This document shows positions 48,624-57,271 of a DNA stretch of 64,000 nucleotides, piece by piece (within the stretch, counting starts at the first letter, position 1; the number at the start of each line of letters is the position of its first letter). The stretch comes from Deltaproteobacteria bacterium Ga0077550 (lineage in GTDB: Bacteria > Myxococcota_A > Polyangia > Nannocystales > Nannocystaceae). The notes beneath the pieces are model-generated. The model worked only from the letters and a program-made list of their open reading frames with translations. It ran no database searches and had not been told where the DNA came from. Made by a program: the position numbers and the translations under genes. Location of the stretch: assembly GCA_001464385.1 (NCBI GenBank), contig LNFB01000288.1, forward strand, positions 124,001 to 188,000. Reading direction: 5' to 3'.

Positions 48624-49802
48624 ATGAACGCCGACAGACCATCGATGCAGATCCTGTTCTGTGTAACCGCGCTGGCCTCCGCATGCTCGCGGTCGCACGT
48701 CGATGCGGAAGTGAGCGCCCCACCGCAGCTCGACGGTCCGGAGATGACGCGTGAGGCCGCCCAGCGCATCCTTCGCGACGCGCAGGCGATCCCTACGCCC
48801 AGGGGAATCGAGGACCTCGAGGCAGTCGAGATCGGCGGCATCCCACAGTGGATATCCGTCCGCGGACGGGACCGCCGCAACCCGATCCTGCTCTTCATCC
48901 ACGGTGGGCCGGGAACGACCGAGATGCCAGTGAGCTGGTACTGGCAGCGGCCGGTCGAGGATTTCTTCACGGTCGTGCAATGGGACCAGCGCGGGTGTGG
49001 CAAGACCGCGGCGTCGACGCCTGAGTCCGCCGCCCTCCCCACCATCACACTCGAGCGCATGATCGCGGACGGCGAGGAGATGGTCGCCCACCTCCGTGCG
49101 CAGTACGGCAAGGACAAGATCTTCGTACTCGGACATTCGTGGGGGACCCTCATCGGCCTAGAACTCGCCAAGCGACACCCCAACTGGCTCCACGCCTATG
49201 TGGGCATGGGCCAGTTCATCTACACACGCGACAACGAGGCCGTGGGCTACAGGTTCGCTCTCCGCGAGGCGCGTCGCAGAAACGACGAGACCGCCATCCG
49301 GGAACTCGAGGCGATCGCGCCCTACCCCTCCGACGACATGCTGCTGCCATTGCCTAGCGTCATCATCCAGAGGAAGTGGGTCGCAGCCTACGGCGGGATG
49401 ACATGGGGCCGGGCCGATCTTGCCCACGAAGAGAACCTCCGACGCCTGTCGCCGGAGTACTCCGACGCCGATCTCGCGGCGGACGACCGGATCGTCGGCG
49501 TCGTCGCGCGACTGCTGCCGCAGCTCGGCCGTGTCGACTACCGAGGCACTACGCGGCTCGATCTCCCAGTGTTCCTCTTCTCTGGCCGGCACGACTACGC
49601 CGTGCCATCCGAAGTGTCACTCGCGTGGTTCGAGCGCCTCGACGCGCCCCTCAAGCAGATCGTGTGGTTCGAGCACGCCGCGCACATGATGCACCTCGAG
49701 GAGCCGGGTCAGTTCATCCTCCACCTCGTTCAAGATGTGCGACCGATCGCAGCGGCGGTCGGGGACGCCGCGCCCCCGGACGCGCCGGGCACGGGCCGGT
49801 GA
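48624..49802 (+). CDS. Secreted alpha/beta hydrolase (proline iminopeptidase-like), lipoprotein
   Basis: 392 aa. Signal peptide with lipobox LASAC (Cys21). Alpha/beta hydrolase motifs: oxyanion region HGGPGTTE (93-100), nucleophile elbow GHSWGT (Ser172), acid in FSGRHDYAVP and the catalytic His in FEHAAHMMH. HGGPG plus DQRGCGKT is typical of S33 proline iminopeptidases and related esterases. GGAGGTGAAG lies before the ATG. Codons such as CTA, GAA, GGA, AGG and AGA are more frequent than in neighbouring genes, a weak sign of later acquisition. The gene is followed 10 nt later by a hexanucleotide array. Confidence 0.9.
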   Translation: MNADRPSMQILFCVTALASACSRSHVDAEVSAPPQLDGPEMTREAAQRILRDAQAIPTPRGIEDLEAVEIGGIPQWISVRGRDRRNPILLFIHGGPGTTEMPVSWYWQRPVEDFFTVVQWDQRGCGKTAASTPESAALPTITLERMIADGEEMVAHLRAQYGKDKIFVLGHSWGTLIGLELAKRHPNWLHAYVGMGQFIYTRDNEAVGYRFALREARRRNDETAIRELEAIAPYPSDDMLLPLPSVIIQRKWVAAYGGMTWGRADLAHEENLRRLSPEYSDADLAADDRIVGVVARLLPQLGRVDYRGTTRLDLPVFLFSGRHDYAVPSEVSLAWFERLDAPLKQIVWFEHAAHMMHLEEPGQFILHLVQDVRPIAAAVGDAAPPDAPGTGR

Positions 49803-49812
49803 CATCGGGTAC

Positions 49813-49872
49813 GGGCAAGGGCAAGGGCAAGGGCAAGGGCAAGGGCAAGGGCAAGGGCAAGGGCAAGGGCAA
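49813..49872 (+). repeat. (GGGCAA)10 hexanucleotide array, G-quadruplex-type
   Basis: Ten exact copies of GGGCAA, 10 bases after the hydrolase stop and 45 bases before the stop of the convergent membrane-protein gene. Ten GGG tracts separated by CAA satisfy the usual intramolecular G-quadruplex rule (four or more G3 tracts with short loops) more than twice over. The array is intergenic; open frames through it encode only Gly-Lys or Ala-Leu repeats and are not credible genes. Copy number is likely to vary between strains. Confidence 0.97.
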
Positions 49873-49888
49873 GGAGCAGGATGTCCGG

Positions 49889-49907
49889 AAGAACGCTTCG
49901 CGTTCTT
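49889..49907. terminator. Hairpin between convergent genes
   Basis: AAGAACGC and GCGTTCTT form a perfect 8-base stem around TTC, ending in TT on the plus strand (and beginning with AA, so TT on the minus strand too). It lies between the stops of the convergent hydrolase and membrane-protein genes and could end transcription from both sides. Confidence 0.6.
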
Positions 49908-49917
49908 TCGCCCCCCG

Positions 49918-50781
49918 CTAGAACCGGCCCGTGATCGCCACTCCGGCCGCACCCGGGGCCACGCGCGCGGAGGCCCGCGCCCGGTCGCGGCGTCTGCCGG
50001 CGATGACCAGGCCGACGCCGCCACCGAGGAGCGCGACGCCGACGCCCGTCGCGACCGCGCCGGGCACGGCGGTGCGATAGACGAGCGGGATGCACGGTCC
50101 CCCGCGGGGATCCTCGGGACAACCCGCGCCGCTGCCCTGCAGCGCGAGCAGTACGACGCCGCCGATCGTGCCCGCGATGCCGGCCCCGACGAGGCCCCAT
50201 CCCGCGGCGCCAAGCGGCGAGGCGCGGAGCACCTCGGTGCGTGCCGACGAGGGCGCCGGGACCTCGGGCGGCGGCAGCTCGACGGGCGGCTCGATCACCT
50301 CGGCCGGTGCGAGGTGGCGCAGCAGCGCCTCGCGGACATCGAGGGTGCGCTCGCGGACGATCCGCTCGAGGTCCGCCTCGCTGCAGATCGTGCACGCGTC
50401 GTCGAAGCTCGCGATCGCCTCGTCGGTGCCAACCTCGAACAGCTGGACGCGCACCGCGTAGTCCGACGACTTGGGCTCGGTCACGGAGGCGTGGACGACG
50501 AACCGCGCGCCGCTGGCCTCCGCGACCTCGCCGCGACAGGTCGTGCTCGCGGCGCAGCCGGGGGCGCGGCCCGCCATCGCCGCGGCCACGCTCGATCGCG
50601 GGACGACCCGCACGCGCTCGTCGGGCAACCGCGCCAGGACGGTGTCGAGCACCAGCGCGCGCCGATCGACCGGCAGATCCGCGGCGTCCGGCGGCAGCAC
50701 GACCACGACCACCGGCGCCTCGTCGGGCGCGGCTCCATCGGCGACGGCGACCAGCGAGAGCGCGAGCGAGAGGTGCAGCAT
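49918..50781 (-). CDS. Hypothetical exported protein with C-terminal membrane helices
   Basis: 287 aa. A signal peptide (MLHLSLALSLVAVADGAAPD) leads to a mixed alpha/beta domain of about 150 residues (VVVVVLPPDAADLPVD, LVLDTVLARLP, RVVPRSSVAAAMAGR, RFVVHASVTEPKSSDYAVRV, FEVGTDEAIASFDD). This pattern resembles the FlgT/Curli-like domain often fused to TPR or PEGA proteins in myxobacteria. Four Cys residues (GCAASTTC, CTICS) may form disulfides. Two hydrophobic segments near the C-terminus (about 196-222 and 240-267) anchor it. GGAAG precedes the ATG. It is 45 nt downstream of the Ser/Thr kinase gene on the same strand and could be co-expressed with it. Function unknown. Confidence 0.75.
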   Translation of the reverse strand: MLHLSLALSLVAVADGAAPDEAPVVVVVLPPDAADLPVDRRALVLDTVLARLPDERVRVVPRSSVAAAMAGRAPGCAASTTCRGEVAEASGARFVVHASVTEPKSSDYAVRVQLFEVGTDEAIASFDDACTICSEADLERIVRERTLDVREALLRHLAPAEVIEPPVELPPPEVPAPSSARTEVLRASPLGAAGWGLVGAGIAGTIGGVVLLALQGSGAGCPEDPRGGPCIPLVYRTAVPGAVATGVGVALLGGGVGLVIAGRRRDRARASARVAPGAAGVAITGRF

Positions 50782-50826
50782 GGTGGAGTTCTTCCTTCGG
50801 TACGCGCGCACGGATCGGCGACGGGA

Positions 50827-53070
50827 CTAGCGACGCTTCAGCGCCTCGAGACGCTCGCGCGCCTGGGCCACGCCGAGGCCCGCGGCGGTGGTCCACGCCC
50901 GCTCGGCCGCGGCGTAGTCGGCGAGCTTCCAGTGGGCCTCGCCGAGGCGCAGGTGATACTGACCGTTGCTCGGCGCGAGCTTCACGGCCTTCTCGCCGTA
51001 CTGCACCGCCTCGTGGTAGGCGCCCTGCTGGAAGTGGAGGTCGCGCAGGCCGTCCCAGGCGGGCGCGAAGCGCTTGTCGACGCGCGTCGCCTCGAACATC
51101 TTCTTGAGCGCCGCGTCGCGCTTGCCCTGCCCCTTCTGCCGCCGCGCCTCGGCGACGAGCGCCTTGGCCTGTTCGCGGGCCGCGGCCGGATCCCGCGGCG
51201 CCTCGACGGCGTCGACCTCGAGCGGCGCGGGGTCGGCGGGCACGGCGACGGGCTCGACCGCGACCGGCTCGATCGCGACGGACTCGATCGCCAACGCCGG
51301 CGTCGGCGCGGGCGTCGACGTCGGGGGACTCGGCGCGGCGGTCCGGGCCGCGCTGGCGACGTGCGAGCCGCCGCGTCGCGTCTCGGCCCGCTTGCGCACG
51401 CGGGAAACCACCTGGGCGATCTGCTCGGGCGGCGGTGCGCTCGCCTCCGCCGCGAGCACGGGCGCGGCGAGCTCGACGAGCTCGTCCGCGGCGGCGAGCT
51501 CCGCCTGCGAGAACTCGCCCTGCTCGGCGCGCGCGCGCAGGTCGGCGAGCTCTCCGGGCAGGAACCCGCTGCGCGTCCGCGCGTGCACGAGGTCCGGGTC
51601 GAAGAGCAGCGCCTGGGCGTAGAAGTCGCGGGCGAACACGCGACCGCCCTCCGCGTCCCAGTACTGATCGCCCAGGCGCGCCAGCGTCCCACCGAACTCG
51701 AGGCCGAGCTCGACGGCCTGCGCCTCACCCGAGGCGTCGAGTTCGCCCTCGAGCGCGCGCAGGGCCGCGACGGCGCGCAGGGCCGTCTGCTCGGGGGCGG
51801 CGGCGTCGGGATAGACCCAGTGGGCCCGCGAGGCCCAGAGCCGCGCGCTGGCGGCCAGCGCCTCGACCTCGGACGCGCGCGCCGGCTCCGGCCGCGGCCA
51901 CAGCAGCACCGCGGCCAACGCCACCACCGCGGCGCCCAGCGCCGCGATCGCGGCCCACGTCCCACGTGATCGTGCCGGCCTCGGCGTGGTCGCGTCCCGC
52001 AGCGCGTCGAGCAGCGCCCGCAGCGAGGGCCACCGCGCCGCGGGGTCCGGCGACAGGCCGCGCACCACGATCTCGCGCAGCGCCGCGGGCACGCCCGCAC
52101 CCGGTGGCGCCGCCTCGATGTTGCCTTGCCGGGTCGCGAACGCCAGCGCCATGCGGTTGTCGGCGGTGAACGGCCGCACGCCGTACATCGCCTCGTACAG
52201 CACCACGCAGAAGTTGAACTGATCGCTGGCCGCGTCGGTGGCCAGACCAAAGTGCTGCTCGGGCGACATGTACGCCGGCGTGCCCATGATGCTGCCGTGC
52301 TTGGTGAGCTGCACCGACAGCACCGAGCCCTGCCGCTCGGGCAGCGCCGACTGCAGCGTCTGCTCGCCGACCCGCTCGCCCGAGACGTCGTCGCGCTCGT
52401 CGGTGCCGCGCGCCAGGCCGAAGTCGAGGACGCGCGCGCGACCGTCGGAGGCGACCATCACGTTCTCGGGCTTGAAGTCCCGGTGCACGATCGCGTGCTC
52501 GTGCGCCGCGACCAGCCCCTCTCCGGCCTGGGCGACCATCGCGACGCGCTCGTGCAAACCATGGGCGCCCTGGTCGAGCCAGTCGCGCAGCGTCACGCCG
52601 CGGACGTACTCCATCGCGACGAACACGCGACCGTCGACCTGGCCGACCTCGTAGACGTGCACCACGTTCGGGTGCGAGAGCTTGGCCATCGCCTGCGCCT
52701 CCCGCATCAGGCGCGCGCGGCCGCGGAACTCGACGGCGATGTCGGCCCCGAGGACCTTGATCGCGATGCGGCGATCCAGCTCCTCGTCGAAGGCCGAGTA
52801 CACGACGCCCATGCCGCCCTCGCCGATGGCCTTGAGCACGTGGTAGCGCCCGATCCGCTGGGCCGCGACGGCGGGCGCGGGGGCTGCGGACGCGGGCGCG
52901 ACGACGGGGTCGACCGCCGCGTCGCCGTCGATCTCGACGGTGACCGCCGCGCGTGCGGTCGGACTCCATTGCTCGGTGCGCTCGGCCAACGTCCATCGAT
53001 CATAGCCGGCGGCCAGGGGCGAATCGGCGCACGCGCGCCCGATGTCATCGCGGTGAAACCGGGCCCCCAC
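50827..53070 (-). CDS. Membrane-anchored Ser/Thr protein kinase with C-terminal TPR region
   Basis: Up to 747 aa. Hanks-type kinase: Gly-loop GEGGMGVVY (83-91), Lys105 in IAIKVLG, HRDFKPEN (catalytic Asp198), DFGLAR (216-221) and GTPAYMSPEQ. One membrane segment lies at about 371-391; beyond it is an extracytoplasmic region with helical TPR-like repeats at the end (AWDGLRDLHFQQGAYHEA, YHLRLGEAHWKLADYAAAERAW). Such kinases are numerous in myxobacteria. The frame opens at a GTG at 53070, but this is only 36 nt from the divergent DUF1554 gene start, so a start nearer the kinase domain, for example the TTG beginning LAERTEQW at about 52987, is likely. Confidence 0.93.
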   Translation of the reverse strand: MGARFHRDDIGRACADSPLAAGYDRWTLAERTEQWSPTARAAVTVEIDGDAAVDPVVAPASAAPAPAVAAQRIGRYHVLKAIGEGGMGVVYSAFDEELDRRIAIKVLGADIAVEFRGRARLMREAQAMAKLSHPNVVHVYEVGQVDGRVFVAMEYVRGVTLRDWLDQGAHGLHERVAMVAQAGEGLVAAHEHAIVHRDFKPENVMVASDGRARVLDFGLARGTDERDDVSGERVGEQTLQSALPERQGSVLSVQLTKHGSIMGTPAYMSPEQHFGLATDAASDQFNFCVVLYEAMYGVRPFTADNRMALAFATRQGNIEAAPPGAGVPAALREIVVRGLSPDPAARWPSLRALLDALRDATTPRPARSRGTWAAIAALGAAVVALAAVLLWPRPEPARASEVEALAASARLWASRAHWVYPDAAAPEQTALRAVAALRALEGELDASGEAQAVELGLEFGGTLARLGDQYWDAEGGRVFARDFYAQALLFDPDLVHARTRSGFLPGELADLRARAEQGEFSQAELAAADELVELAAPVLAAEASAPPPEQIAQVVSRVRKRAETRRGGSHVASAARTAAPSPPTSTPAPTPALAIESVAIEPVAVEPVAVPADPAPLEVDAVEAPRDPAAAREQAKALVAEARRQKGQGKRDAALKKMFEATRVDKRFAPAWDGLRDLHFQQGAYHEAVQYGEKAVKLAPSNGQYHLRLGEAHWKLADYAAAERAWTTAAGLGVAQARERLEALKRR

Positions 53071-53106
53071 CGTGACTCCAGGGCCTGCGTGCTAGCGTGG
53101 GGCGTC

Positions 53107-54414
53107 GTGATCGTCCGCCTCGCATCGCGCGTGGTCGCTGCGCTCGGACCGGCGTTGCTGCTCGCGGACTCGATCGGCTGCGTCGCGATCGATCCCAACG
53201 CCGAGCTGTGCGCCGTGGGCGGGGTCGACTGCGCGTGCACGCAGGGCGGCGCCTGCGATGTGGGGCTGTCGTGCGTCGCCGGCACGTGCATCGGTCCCGG
53301 CGGCACCTCCACGGACGCGCCGACGAGCTCGTCGGAGACGATCGACCCGAGCGAGTCCTCGACGGCGCCCGGCGACTCGAGCGACGGCGGATCGACGACC
53401 GCCGACACGACGCCCGCGAGCCACGCCAACCTCGCGTTCGTCACCTCGAGCGCCTACACGGCCGGCGCCCTCGGTGGCCTCGCGGGGGCCGACGCGATCT
53501 GCCAGGGGCACGCGGATGCGGCCGGCCACTCGGGCACGTATCGCGCGTGGCTGTCGCTGCCCGGCGAGGATGCCCGCGATCGCATCGGCGACGCGCGTGG
53601 CTGGGTCCGCCCCGACGGCGCGCCGCTGGCGATCGATCTGCCGCAGATCATCGAGGGCCGGTTCTTCCACCCACCGGTCCTCGACGAGAACGGGACCTTC
53701 GCGGCGCCGAACTTCATCTGGACGGGCACGGTGGACGACGGCACCGCGAACTCCCTGGACGGGTTCGGCGTCTGCGGCGGGTGGACGACCGACGAGGCGA
53801 CCGGCTTCGCGTGGATCGGCGATCTGGGCGCAGGCCCCGGGTGGTGGACGGCCTACGGCTCGCAGCCCTGCACCGGCTCGGCGCGCCTGGTGTGCCTCGG
53901 CGTCGACCAGCAGCACGAGCTGGTGGTCGAGCCCGTGCCGGGTCGACTCGCCTTCGTCAGCGCCGGCTACGTCGCGCCGACCGAGGGCCGCGCCGCCGCC
54001 GACGCCCTGTGCCAGGCCGAGGCCGCCGCCGCCGGGGACGACGGCAGCTTCCTCGCGCTCATGGCCGTGCCCGGCGAGGCGCCCGCGGATCGCTTCGACC
54101 TCGGCGGCGCGCCGTGGGTCCGCGCCGACGGCGTCCCGGTGTTCCCCGACGGCGACCCCTTCGGCGACACCCTCGCGACGCCCTTCGTGTTCGACGCGCT
54201 GGGCAACGCGACGACCCTGGCCATCGGCTGGGCCGGATCGTACGGCGCACAGGACCCCGGCGACGACCTGTCGAGCTGCACGGGCTGGACCGCGAACACC
54301 GGCAACGCCGGGATGTTCTCGACCATCCACATCTTCTGGCAGGCGTGGGCGCTGGGCGGCGGCGACCAGGAGTGCGCGCAGCTCGGCTACTCGGTCGTCT
54401 GCCTCGAGCAGTGA
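53107..54414 (+). CDS. Lipoprotein with two DUF1554-type domains
   Basis: 435 aa from a GTG. Lipobox DSIGC (Cys25), then a small Cys-rich segment (C7 within about 37-66, resembling a disulfide knot), then a Ser/Thr/Asp linker. Two copies of a domain follow. Copy one starts LAFVTSSAYTAGALGGLAGADAIC and copy two LAFVSAGYVAPTEGRAAADALC. Both continue with a Trp-containing GGWTTDE / GWTAN segment and end with VCLG / VCLEQ. The pattern of FVTSxxxxGxLGGLAGADAxC matches DUF1554, found on secreted proteins of Leptospira and myxobacteria. Role unknown, possibly carbohydrate binding by its resemblance to collagen-type lectin folds. Confidence 0.82.
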   Translation: MIVRLASRVVAALGPALLLADSIGCVAIDPNAELCAVGGVDCACTQGGACDVGLSCVAGTCIGPGGTSTDAPTSSSETIDPSESSTAPGDSSDGGSTTADTTPASHANLAFVTSSAYTAGALGGLAGADAICQGHADAAGHSGTYRAWLSLPGEDARDRIGDARGWVRPDGAPLAIDLPQIIEGRFFHPPVLDENGTFAAPNFIWTGTVDDGTANSLDGFGVCGGWTTDEATGFAWIGDLGAGPGWWTAYGSQPCTGSARLVCLGVDQQHELVVEPVPGRLAFVSAGYVAPTEGRAAADALCQAEAAAAGDDGSFLALMAVPGEAPADRFDLGGAPWVRADGVPVFPDGDPFGDTLATPFVFDALGNATTLAIGWAGSYGAQDPGDDLSSCTGWTANTGNAGMFSTIHIFWQAWALGGGDQECAQLGYSVVCLEQ

Positions 54415-54503
54415 TCCCCGATCCGCCCGTTTCGTCCCTCGGCCGTGATCGTCCCGCCTCGATGGGTATCTGTACGCGCGTCCACGAACGGACGGAGGCG
54501 CAG

Positions 54504-55241
54504 ATGCAGACGACAAAACTGATCTCGATGGTGGCGTTGGCGGCGGTGCTCGGGGGCTGTGACTGGGATCCGCTGATCCACCAGGACGACGCAGAGACGC
54601 AGGACCTCTACCGCGCGCAGGCGCAGGGGTGGATGCACTGGGCGCTCGAGCAGCCGTGGTCGACCGGCCCGGTGCTCGACGACGACGGCAGCGCGTGCGC
54701 GGTCGGCCAGTCGGGCGACACGTGGTTCCTCGCGGGCACGACCGGCGGGCCGGTGACGCGCAGCTGCACGGTGCCCCGCGGCAAGCGGCTGTTCTTCCCC
54801 CTCCTCAACCGCTGGGCCGGCGCGCGACCCGACCAGATCGACACCCCGGAGAAGCTGCAGGGCTTCCTCGACTTCATCCCGCTGTACCTCGGCGGTCAGC
54901 GCGAGGCCACGTGCCAGCTGACGCTCCGGATCGACGGCGAGGATCTCCTGCCGGATCTCGCGGCCATGGACGCCGAGCTGTACACCGAGCAGGCCACGCC
55001 GTTCGAGGTCGAGCTCGGCGACGACAACTACACCGGCGGGGCCGCACAGATCCGCCACTCGGTGGTCGGCGGACACTGGGCGCTGCTGCGTCCGCTGCCG
55101 CCCGGCGACTACACCCTCGAGTTCGGCGGTGCGACCTGCGACGGCGGCGAGGTCGACTTCGAGGTCTCCGCGACCTACGAGCTGCACGTGGAGCGCGGTC
55201 ACCACGGCCACGGCGGGCACGGCGGCGACGACGACGACTGA
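54504..55241 (+). CDS. Hypothetical lipoprotein with His/Gly/Asp-rich tail
   Basis: 245 aa. GGAGG lies 6 nt before the ATG. Signal peptide with lipobox LGGC (Cys19). The mature protein is soluble with about four Cys residues and has the segments WMHWALEQPWSTGPVLDD and VPRGKRLFFPLLNRW, the latter seen in a group of secreted bacterial proteins of unknown function. It ends GHHGHGGHGGDDDD, a plausible metal-binding tail. No catalytic motif is recognised. It is 89 nt after the DUF1554 gene and 93 nt before the ExbB gene, so it may be read with either. Confidence 0.75.
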   Translation: MQTTKLISMVALAAVLGGCDWDPLIHQDDAETQDLYRAQAQGWMHWALEQPWSTGPVLDDDGSACAVGQSGDTWFLAGTTGGPVTRSCTVPRGKRLFFPLLNRWAGARPDQIDTPEKLQGFLDFIPLYLGGQREATCQLTLRIDGEDLLPDLAAMDAELYTEQATPFEVELGDDNYTGGAAQIRHSVVGGHWALLRPLPPGDYTLEFGGATCDGGEVDFEVSATYELHVERGHHGHGGHGGDDDD

Positions 55242-55334
55242 CCCGCGCCCGCACTTCGGGACGCGCCGCGGTAGCACTCCGGCGGCGCTGCGGTGTTCGA
55301 CCTCCCGCACGGGCTGACCCCCGGGAGGACGACC

Positions 55335-55958
55335 TTGGACCTGAACGAACGATTCTTGGATCTCGCGCTCGGCGGCGCCGCGTGGGTGCTGTGGCTGCTG
55401 GTCGGCATGAGCGTGATGAGCGTCGCGATCATGATCGAGCGCGCGCTGCACTACCGCTCGGTGGCGCTGCGCGAGCGCTCCCTGTCGCTGGCCCAGGGCA
55501 AGATGCTGTCGGCCCTCGCGACCAAGCTCGACACGCCCGGGGCGCGGATGTTCGAGCGGCTGCTGCGCGACGGCGGCGGCGGCGGCGGCGGCGGCGAGGC
55601 CCTCGGCCTGTGCGTCGAGTCGACGCGCGCGGTCGAGAAGGTCCGCCTCGAGCGCAACCTCGGCCTGCTCGGCACCATCGCCGCGAACGCGCCGTTCGTC
55701 GGCCTGCTCGGCACCGTGCTCGAGATCCTGCGGGTGTTCCACCTGCTGGGCGAGCAGGGCGTCGGCTCGGCGCAGGACGCCGCGTCGATCATGACCGGCA
55801 TCAGCGAGGCGCTGGTCGCAACGGGTGTCGGCCTCATGGTCGCGATCCCGGCGACGGCCGCCTACAACGCCTTCGTGCGCCGCGTCGCGGGCCTGCTCAG
55901 CGTGGCCCAGCAGACCGCGACGCGGGCGCTGGCGTTCGCCGGACGGGAGGCGATCTGA
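55335..55958 (+). CDS. ExbB/TolQ/MotA-family proton channel subunit
   Basis: 207 aa from a TTG with GGGAGG 6 nt upstream; an upstream GTG at 55293 is a poorer choice. Three membrane helices: about 12-32 (AAWVLWLLVGMSVMSVAIMIE), 107-130 (LGLLGTIAANAPFVGLLGTV) and 155-178 (GISEALVATGVGLMVAIPA). These contain the ExbB signatures APFVGLLGTV and GISEAL. A run of GGC codons at 55572-55592 gives a glycine stretch in the cytoplasmic loop, where ExbB proteins usually have an acidic helix. With ExbD it would use the proton gradient to energise TonB, encoded next. Confidence 0.93.
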   Translation: MDLNERFLDLALGGAAWVLWLLVGMSVMSVAIMIERALHYRSVALRERSLSLAQGKMLSALATKLDTPGARMFERLLRDGGGGGGGGEALGLCVESTRAVEKVRLERNLGLLGTIAANAPFVGLLGTVLEILRVFHLLGEQGVGSAQDAASIMTGISEALVATGVGLMVAIPATAAYNAFVRRVAGLLSVAQQTATRALAFAGREAI

Positions 55959-56389
55959 TGGCCGCGGCATCGGACGGCGACGGCGGACTGACCGCGATCA
56001 ACATCACGCCGATGGTCGACATCATGCTCGTGCTCCTCGTCATCTTCATGGTGACGACGAGCACGCTGTCGCAGCTCGACGGCCTCGACGTGAATCGACC
56101 CGACGCGGCCACCGGTGCGCCGATCGAGGCGGCGATCGACCGCGAGATCCTGCTGACGTGTCGGCCCGATGGGACCGTCGCCGTCGACGGAGCGGCGGTC
56201 GCCGACGACGCGGCGATCCGGGCGGCGATCGAGGCCAAGCGGGCGCGCAACCCGGAGCTGTCGGGGATCATCGCCTGCGACGAGGACGCGAGCGTCCGCG
56301 CGCTGGTCCGTCTGCTGGACCTGCTCCGCGCCGCGGGCGTCCAACGCTACGCCATCGCCACCGAGTCACCGCAGGCCCCGCAGGGCTGA
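55958..56389 (+). CDS. ExbD/TolR-family protein
   Basis: 143 aa. The single membrane helix near the N-terminus, INITPMVDIMLVLLVIFMV (16-34), holds the conserved Asp (D22) that carries the proton. A periplasmic domain follows, ending with a helix that reads ALVRLLDLLRAAGVQRYAIA, typical of ExbD. The start overlaps the ExbB stop by one base (TGATG), with GGGAGG 7 nt upstream, so the two subunits are translationally coupled. Confidence 0.95.
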   Translation: MAAASDGDGGLTAINITPMVDIMLVLLVIFMVTTSTLSQLDGLDVNRPDAATGAPIEAAIDREILLTCRPDGTVAVDGAAVADDAAIRAAIEAKRARNPELSGIIACDEDASVRALVRLLDLLRAAGVQRYAIATESPQAPQG

Positions 56390-56410
56390 CGCGCGACAGG
56401 AGACACGACC

Positions 56411-57271
56411 ATGGCGGGACTGGAATGGATCGCGGCGCTGGTCGGCGCCGCGCTGGCCGGAGGCTTGCTCTTCGGGTTCGTCGGCCGCTCGCGGGTGGCC
56501 CCGATCGCGCTCCTCCTGGCGCTCGCGCTGCACGTGGTGCTGCCGTGGTGGATCCCGACGGCCACGCGGCCCCCGAGGCGCGAGCCGCCGCCGCGGATGA
56601 CCGAGGTGAGCGTGCGCGCCCCGGAGCCGACGCCCCCGCGCGTCGATCCGCCAGCGCCTCCGATCGACGCCGCGCCCACACCCGCACCGACGGAGCCCGC
56701 GCCGAAGCCGGCACGCCCCTCGAAGACGAAGGCGCCGCCGCGCCCCGCGAAGGCCGAGCCCGCGCCCGCCAGCTCGGCACCCGCCGCGGCGCCGCTGCGC
56801 TTCGAGCTCGGGCAGCTGAACGCAGGCGCCTCCTCGGGCGTGACCGTCGCCGCGGGGACGCCAGGCGGCGTGCCGGGCGGGACCGGCACCGCGAGGTCGG
56901 GGCCGGCCACCGCGGGCTCGGGCGATCGGCCGTCGCCCGGGACCGACGCGCCTCGAGGCGCGGCCAAGGGCCCCACGTGGGCGCCGCTCGGCGCCGCCGC
57001 GGTGGCGCGCCTCCCCCAGACCCGGAGCATCCCGAAGAAGCCCTGCCCCGCCACGGCGCAGGGCGTGGAGGGCACGGTGGTGCTCGCCGTGCAGGTCCGC
57101 CGCGACGGCACCGTGCGTCGCGCGACCGTCCGAAGCGGCATCGGTCACGGGTGCGACGAGATCGCGGCCGCGGCCCTGCGCGCCGCCCGATTCGAACCAG
57201 CCACCGACGGCGCCGGCGCGCCCGTCGACTTCGAGCTCGACTATGAATACGCGTTCCGCCTCGAGAACTAA
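56411..57271 (+). CDS. TonB-like energy transducer
   Basis: 286 aa. Two hydrophobic segments (about 5-25 and 29-48), a long Pro/Ala/Lys region (57-130) able to span the periplasm, and a C-terminal TonB domain. In that domain GVEGTVVLAVQVRRDGTVRR and GCDEIAAAALRAARFEPATD follow the family pattern. Two Cys residues (CPATAQ and HGCDE) may form a disulfide within this domain. Gene order ExbB-ExbD-TonB-receptor leaves little doubt. The last 29 bases overlap the receptor gene start. Confidence 0.9.
   Translation: MAGLEWIAALVGAALAGGLLFGFVGRSRVAPIALLLALALHVVLPWWIPTATRPPRREPPPRMTEVSVRAPEPTPPRVDPPAPPIDAAPTPAPTEPAPKPARPSKTKAPPRPAKAEPAPASSAPAAAPLRFELGQLNAGASSGVTVAAGTPGGVPGGTGTARSGPATAGSGDRPSPGTDAPRGAAKGPTWAPLGAAAVARLPQTRSIPKKPCPATAQGVEGTVVLAVQVRRDGTVRRATVRSGIGHGCDEIAAAALRAARFEPATDGAGAPVDFELDYEYAFRLEN

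Noticed and set aside
49813-49872. CRISPR array
   Set aside because: The repeats are 6 bases, contiguous and without spacers; no cas gene is in the window. The other tandem repeats are likewise contiguous and in coding regions.
49376-49921. Frame through the GGGCAA array encoding Gly-Lys repeats
   Set aside because: It overlaps the hydrolase gene in another frame, lacks a ribosome site and its C-terminus is only repeat plus hairpin sequence.
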